Below are positions 60,591 to 64,000 of a DNA stretch of 64,000 nt, piece after piece (position 1 is the first letter of the stretch; every line of letters starts with the position of its first letter). The translations under genes were made by a program, and so were the position numbers. Location of the stretch: positions 21,181 to 85,180 of the forward strand of contig NZ_JAPJIV010000029.1 of NCBI RefSeq assembly GCF_026241895.1. Direction: 5' to 3'. Source of the DNA: Pseudomonas sp. RIT-562. Lineage in GTDB: Bacteria > Pseudomonadota > Gammaproteobacteria > Pseudomonadales > Pseudomonadaceae. The notes under the pieces are model-generated. The model ran no database searches. It saw nothing but the letters and a program-made list of their open reading frames with translations, and was not told the DNA's origin.

Positions 60591-60615
60591 ATTCTTAAAA
60601 AGACTATTTAAGAAT
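60591..60615. promoter_or_regulatory. AT-rich palindrome upstream of oscA
   Basis: ATTCTTAAA and TTTAAGAAT are perfect 9-bp inverses seven bases apart, about 85-110 bp before oscA. The TTCTTA/TAAGAA half-sites match those before tcyJ. Candidate CysB-type site (inference). Confidence 0.5.
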
Positions 60616-60675
60616 GTTTATATAACCAGAAGTGATTATTTGGAGGTGCCGCGCAGCCCTACGTCGTGCGAGGAG

Positions 60676-60725
60676 TCGTAGGAGCTGTCGTAGGAGCTGT
60701 CGAGTGAAACGAGGCTGCGATCTTT
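60676..60725. repeat. REP single with 12-bp tandem duplication
   Basis: TCGTAGGAGCTG occurs twice head-to-tail (60676-60687 and 60688-60699) and leads into GAGGCTGCGATC of the second REP family. A partial third copy (GGAGTCG) precedes it. It lies just past the GGDEF/EAL gene stop. Confidence 0.7.
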
Positions 60726-60735
60726 TCGGGCGACC

Positions 60736-62667
60736 CTAGCCAATATCCGGCGCCCGCGCCCAATCAAGCTGCGCAGCAGGCACTGGCCGCGCGAACCAGT
60801 AACCCTGGCCCAGATCGCAGTCCTGCGCCAGCAAGAACACCGCCTGTTCGACCTGCTCGATCCCTTCAGCGTGCACTTGCATGCCCATGCTCTTGGCCAG
60901 CGCGATGATGACCCGCACGATCGCCACGTCGTCCTCATCCCACGGCAGGCCAGCGACGAAACCTTGATCGATCTTGAGTTTCTGCACCGGCAGGCGCTTG
61001 AGCCGCAGCAAGGAAGAATAACCTGTACCAAAATCGTCAATGGCCAGGCGCACGCCCAGCTCACGCAGGCGATGCATCTGTTCCAGAGCCACCTCGGGGT
61101 CATCCATTACCGCACTTTCAGTGACTTCCAGCTCCAGATAAGCCGGGTCCAGTCCCGTGTCGCGCAGCACCTGAGCTACCTGTTGATACAGCTCGCGGCG
61201 AGCAAACAGTCGCGACGAGACATTCACCGCGACAAACGACAACACCACACCTGACTGCTGCCATTGGCACATTTGCTGACACGCCTGCTGCATGACCCAG
61301 GCGTCGATTTCGGCGATCAGGCCGGTACGCTCGGCGATCGGGATGAACTCGGCGGGCGAGACCAGTCCGCGCTGCGGGTGCTCCCAGCGGACCAGCGCCT
61401 CGACGCCGATCAGGCGACTGGTCTTGAGGTCGTGGACCGGTTGATAAAAAACCCGCAGCTCATGCTGCTCCAGGGCCCTGCGCAGCTCGAATGCAGTCTC
61501 GACCCGCTGCTGCGCCTGCGCGGTCAGCTCTTCGGTGTAAAGGGCATAGCTGTCCCGGCCAGCATTTTTTGCCTTGGACAGAGCCGAGTCGGCGTTGCGC
61601 AACAATTGTTCGGCACTCAGGGCGTCGCTGGGGAACAGGCTGATGCCCACGCTGGCATTGATGAACAGCTGGTTGCCGTCGAGATGGAAGGGTTCCTTGA
61701 AACCGTCGATGATCCGCTGGGCCAGCGCCGCCGCGTGGACCAGTTGCGGACAACCTTCCGCGAGGACGGCGAATTCATCGCCCCCCAGGCGCGCGAGGGT
61801 AATGCCCGGCCCGAACATCGCCTGCAGGCGCTCGGCCACGGCCTTGAGCAGCTGGTCTCCGACGGTGTGCCCAAGGCTGTCGTTGATCATCTTGAAGTGA
61901 TCCAGGTCGATCACCAGCAGCGCGCAGCCACGCTTGTGCACCTGCGCCGAAGCCACCGCCTGTTCGGCGCGATCGGTGAATAGCAGGCGATTGGGTAGGT
62001 CAGTCAGCGGATCATGGTGCGCGAGGTGAGTCAGTTCGTGCTCGGAGTTCTTGATTGCGCTGATGTCGGAAAACACTGCCACGTACTGGCTGACCCGACC
62101 ATCATCATCGCGAACGATGCGGATCGTCTGCCACTGCGGGTAGATTTCCCCACTTTTGCGCCGATTCCAGATTTCCCCGCTCCACTCGCCCTCTCTATTG
62201 AGCGTCGCGAACATCGCCTGGTAGAAACTTGCGGGATGGCGGCCGGATTTGAACAGGCTGGGCTGCTGGCCTATCACCTCATCGCGCTGATACCCGGTGA
62301 TCTGCATGAACGCCCGGTTCACGTGAACGATCAAGCCTTTGTCACTGGTGACCAGCACGCCCTCGCGGGTGCAGTCGAATACGGCCGCCGCCTGGCGCAG
62401 CCGCTCCTGATCGGCCGAGCGCTCACGCAACTGCGCACCGATACCGAGGCAGCGAAACAACCTCGTGCGGGCGATGAAGATAATTCCTGCGCTGAGCAAT
62501 ACCCAGACATAGCCGTTGATCAGTTGCCAGTGCAACGCCTCGGCCGAGCTATCGAAGAAACTGTTTAATACAAAACCGCTGAGCGTTAGCCAGACAACGG
62601 AAAGCAGCAGATAAAGCAGCGCTGCACGCAAGGCATCGCGATAGGTGGCAGACATTCGGTCTTCCAT
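60736..62667 (-). CDS. PAS-GGDEF-EAL cyclic-di-GMP enzyme
   Basis: Membrane-anchored c-di-GMP turnover protein of about 643 residues. Two N-terminal helices (about 13-35 and 48-68) are followed by a PAS domain (ITGYQRDEVIGQQPSLFKSG), a GGDEF domain with intact RLGGDEFAVL, and an EAL domain with EALVRW, NVSSRLF, DDFGTGYSS, KIDQGF, AEGIE and QGYWFARP, all catalytic residues present. Both activities are therefore possible. The ATG at 62667 fits a TATAAT at 62687-62692; another ATG at 62655 is possible. It matches P. aeruginosa PA0285 by position, between oscA and desA. Confidence 0.88.
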   Translation of the reverse strand: MEDRMSATYRDALRAALLYLLLSVVWLTLSGFVLNSFFDSSAEALHWQLINGYVWVLLSAGIIFIARTRLFRCLGIGAQLRERSADQERLRQAAAVFDCTREGVLVTSDKGLIVHVNRAFMQITGYQRDEVIGQQPSLFKSGRHPASFYQAMFATLNREGEWSGEIWNRRKSGEIYPQWQTIRIVRDDDGRVSQYVAVFSDISAIKNSEHELTHLAHHDPLTDLPNRLLFTDRAEQAVASAQVHKRGCALLVIDLDHFKMINDSLGHTVGDQLLKAVAERLQAMFGPGITLARLGGDEFAVLAEGCPQLVHAAALAQRIIDGFKEPFHLDGNQLFINASVGISLFPSDALSAEQLLRNADSALSKAKNAGRDSYALYTEELTAQAQQRVETAFELRRALEQHELRVFYQPVHDLKTSRLIGVEALVRWEHPQRGLVSPAEFIPIAERTGLIAEIDAWVMQQACQQMCQWQQSGVVLSFVAVNVSSRLFARRELYQQVAQVLRDTGLDPAYLELEVTESAVMDDPEVALEQMHRLRELGVRLAIDDFGTGYSSLLRLKRLPVQKLKIDQGFVAGLPWDEDDVAIVRVIIALAKSMGMQVHAEGIEQVEQAVFLLAQDCDLGQGYWFARPVPAAQLDWARAPDIG

Positions 62668-62686
62668 GTCCCTCAAAATGGGAGGA

Positions 62687-62692
62687 ATTATA
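62687..62692 (-). promoter_or_regulatory. -10 element for the GGDEF/EAL gene
   Basis: TATAAT on the minus strand, 20 bp before the chosen start, implying a very short leader and excluding the ATG at 62706. The -35 (AGTGGC) is poor. Confidence 0.45.
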
Positions 62693-62801
62693 GAGTAAAG
62701 AAACATCCAGCCACTCTTATCTGAAAGGGTGACTGGTTTTATCTGCGCGCTTAGTGATAATGCGAAGGCTGTTTTTTTCTTTATCGAGGGCCCTACAGCC
62801 T

Positions 62802-63986
62802 ATGTGGTACGAAGGTTTTCTTGGCTTGTCGCCCTGGTCACTGGTGGCAGTCACCCTGCTGATGACCCACGTTACAATCATCGGCGTCACAGTCTATCTG
62901 CATCGCTATTCAGCCCATCGCTCCCTTGAGCTCAATGCCGGCCTGAAACATTTCTTCCGCTTCTGGCTGTGGTTGACCACGGCGCAGAACACCCGTGAGT
63001 GGACCGCCATCCACCGCAAGCATCACGCCAAATGCGAAACCATCGATGACCCGCACAGTCCGGTCGTCAAAGGCCTGTCCACGGTTCTGCGCAAAGGTGC
63101 GGAGCTGTATCGCGCCGAAGCGGAAAATCCGGAGACACTGCGCATCTACGGCAAGAACTGCCCGGAAGACTGGATCGAACGCAACCTGTATAGCCGCTTC
63201 CCGCTCTTGGGCGTGGCAATCATGGGCGTTATCGACCTGCTGCTGTTCGGTACGATCGGCATCACCATCTGGGCCATCCAGATGATGTGGATCCCGGTGT
63301 GGGCGGCCGGCGTGGTCAATGGCCTGGGCCATGCCATCGGCTACCGCAACTTCGAATGCCGTGATGCGGCCACCAACCTGGTGCCGTGGGGCATCCTGAT
63401 CGGCGGCGAAGAACTGCACAACAACCATCACACCTACCCGAACTCGGCAAAACTGTCGGTGAAGAAGTGGGAATTCGATCTCGGCTGGGCCTGGATCCAG
63501 GTTTTCAGCTTCCTGCGCCTGGCCAAGGTTCAGCGAGTCGCGCCAATCGCCCATCGGGTTGAAGGCAAAGGCAACCTGGACATGGATACCGCCATGGCGA
63601 TCCTCAACAATCGCTTCCAGATCATGGCCCAGTACCGCAAATTGGTGATCGCGCCCCTGGTCAAGCAAGAGTTGGAGAAGGTCGATCACTCGGTCCGCCA
63701 CCAGTTCCACCGGGCCAAGCGTCTGTTGTCGCGGGAAACCAGCCTGCTGGATGACAAGCACCACATGCGCATCCAGACCATGCTCGAGCACAGCCAGGCC
63801 CTGAAAGTCATTTATGAGAAGCGCCTGGCCTTGCAGCAGATCTGGGTCAAGACCAGCTCCAACGGTCACGACATGCTGGCAGCTATCAAGGACTGGATTC
63901 ACGAAGCCGAGGCCAGCGGGATTCAATCGTTGCGCGACTTCGCCGACCAGTTGAAGACCTACTCCCTGCGCCCTGCTAACGCCTGA
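62802..63986 (+). CDS. desA: Delta-9 fatty acyl desaturase DesA
   Basis: Di-iron membrane desaturase that introduces double bonds into phospholipid acyl chains, tuning membrane fluidity in cold or low oxygen. The 394-residue protein shows all three His boxes: HRYSAH, HRKHH and HNNHH, with paired helices between. The opening MWYEGFLGLSPW at 62802 matches family starts; earlier in-frame starts are rejected. A long C-terminal cytoplasmic region of about 150 residues follows. It is divergent from the GGDEF/EAL gene and ends 14 bp before the window end. Confidence 0.94.
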   Translation: MWYEGFLGLSPWSLVAVTLLMTHVTIIGVTVYLHRYSAHRSLELNAGLKHFFRFWLWLTTAQNTREWTAIHRKHHAKCETIDDPHSPVVKGLSTVLRKGAELYRAEAENPETLRIYGKNCPEDWIERNLYSRFPLLGVAIMGVIDLLLFGTIGITIWAIQMMWIPVWAAGVVNGLGHAIGYRNFECRDAATNLVPWGILIGGEELHNNHHTYPNSAKLSVKKWEFDLGWAWIQVFSFLRLAKVQRVAPIAHRVEGKGNLDMDTAMAILNNRFQIMAQYRKLVIAPLVKQELEKVDHSVRHQFHRAKRLLSRETSLLDDKHHMRIQTMLEHSQALKVIYEKRLALQQIWVKTSSNGHDMLAAIKDWIHEAEASGIQSLRDFADQLKTYSLRPANA

Positions 63987-64000
63987 TCCTACGGAAAGCA

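Noticed and set aside
1..64000. CRISPR arrays, tRNA, rRNA, insertion sequences, prophage
   Set aside because: No regularly spaced direct repeats with unique spacers, no cloverleaf or rRNA sequence, and no transposase, integrase or phage structural protein was found. Repeats present are REP-type palindromes.

Overview
The window is chromosomal DNA of a fluorescent-group Pseudomonas (P. fluorescens lineage in the broad sense). The evidence is high-GC coding DNA, two REP families typical of that group (one built on a TCGCGAGCAGGCTC-type core, one on GATCGCAGCC...GGCAGCTCC), and gene order I recognise from P. aeruginosa. About 0.6-18.5 kb follows the order thioesterase, 3-hydroxyacyl-CoA dehydrogenase, pckA, hslO, hslR, rimK, amgS/amgR, tex, gshA. 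About 56.4-64 kb follows cysA-cysW-cysT-sbp-oscA, a GGDEF/EAL gene and desA. No rRNA, tRNA, CRISPR array, transposase or phage gene was seen.

Layout. (1) 0-18.5 kb is largely core: a glycine-zipper envelope protein, beta-oxidation genes, a RecQ-family helicase, pckA, the Hsp33/Hsp15 pair, the rimA-rimB-rimK operon (cyclic-di-GMP-linked modification of ribosomal protein S6), the EnvZ/OmpR (AmgS/AmgR) pair, tex and gshA. One non-core patch, a subtilase-like lipoprotein gene fused almost directly to the last ~43 codons of a lost membrane transporter, lies between recQ and pckA. (2) 18.7-38.3 kb is rich in sulfur-scavenging genes: tauABCD, epsC, dcyD, a cystine-type ABC transporter, two SfnB-type flavoproteins, a DmoA/NtaA-type monooxygenase and a MetQNI-type ABC transporter. 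An aldo/keto reductase, the choline transporter BetT and an unrecognised two-domain protein lie among them. (3) 38.5-53.1 kb is mixed: a methyltransferase, a triABC efflux operon with two adaptors, a solitary MetQ, a SfnR-like sigma-54 activator with an alpha/beta hydrolase, tonB-exbB-exbD, a LysR regulator, and a fatty-acid desaturase divergent from an AraC regulator. (4) 53.1-55.1 kb holds a hipBA module next to a receiver-only response regulator, followed by a Crp/Fnr regulator and an Mpo1-like membrane protein. (5) 56.4-64 kb is the sulfate uptake operon with oscA, a c-di-GMP enzyme and desA.

How the genes fit together. Much of the window serves sulfur supply: sulfate (cysAWT-sbp), taurine (tau), sulfone/sulfonate-type compounds (sfnB, the flavin monooxygenase, the sigma-54 activator), cystine and D-cysteine (tcyJLN, dcyD), cysteine synthesis (epsC) and glutathione (gshA). 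AT-rich palindromes with TTCTTA/TAAGAA half-sites precede tcyJ and oscA, with a looser relative before tauA, suggesting shared control, perhaps by CysB (inference).

The most noteworthy observations are: the 119-residue internal duplication in the unrecognised protein at 30904-31650; the subtilase/transporter-remnant junction near 5720; hipBA with two matched 19-bp operator-like repeats next to a response regulator that has lost its output domain; REP sequence supplying the stop codon or last residues of several genes, including an AAA+ activator with no DNA-binding domain; and several perfect palindromes in divergent promoters. I found no clear evidence of a wholly new multi-gene defence or mobile system.
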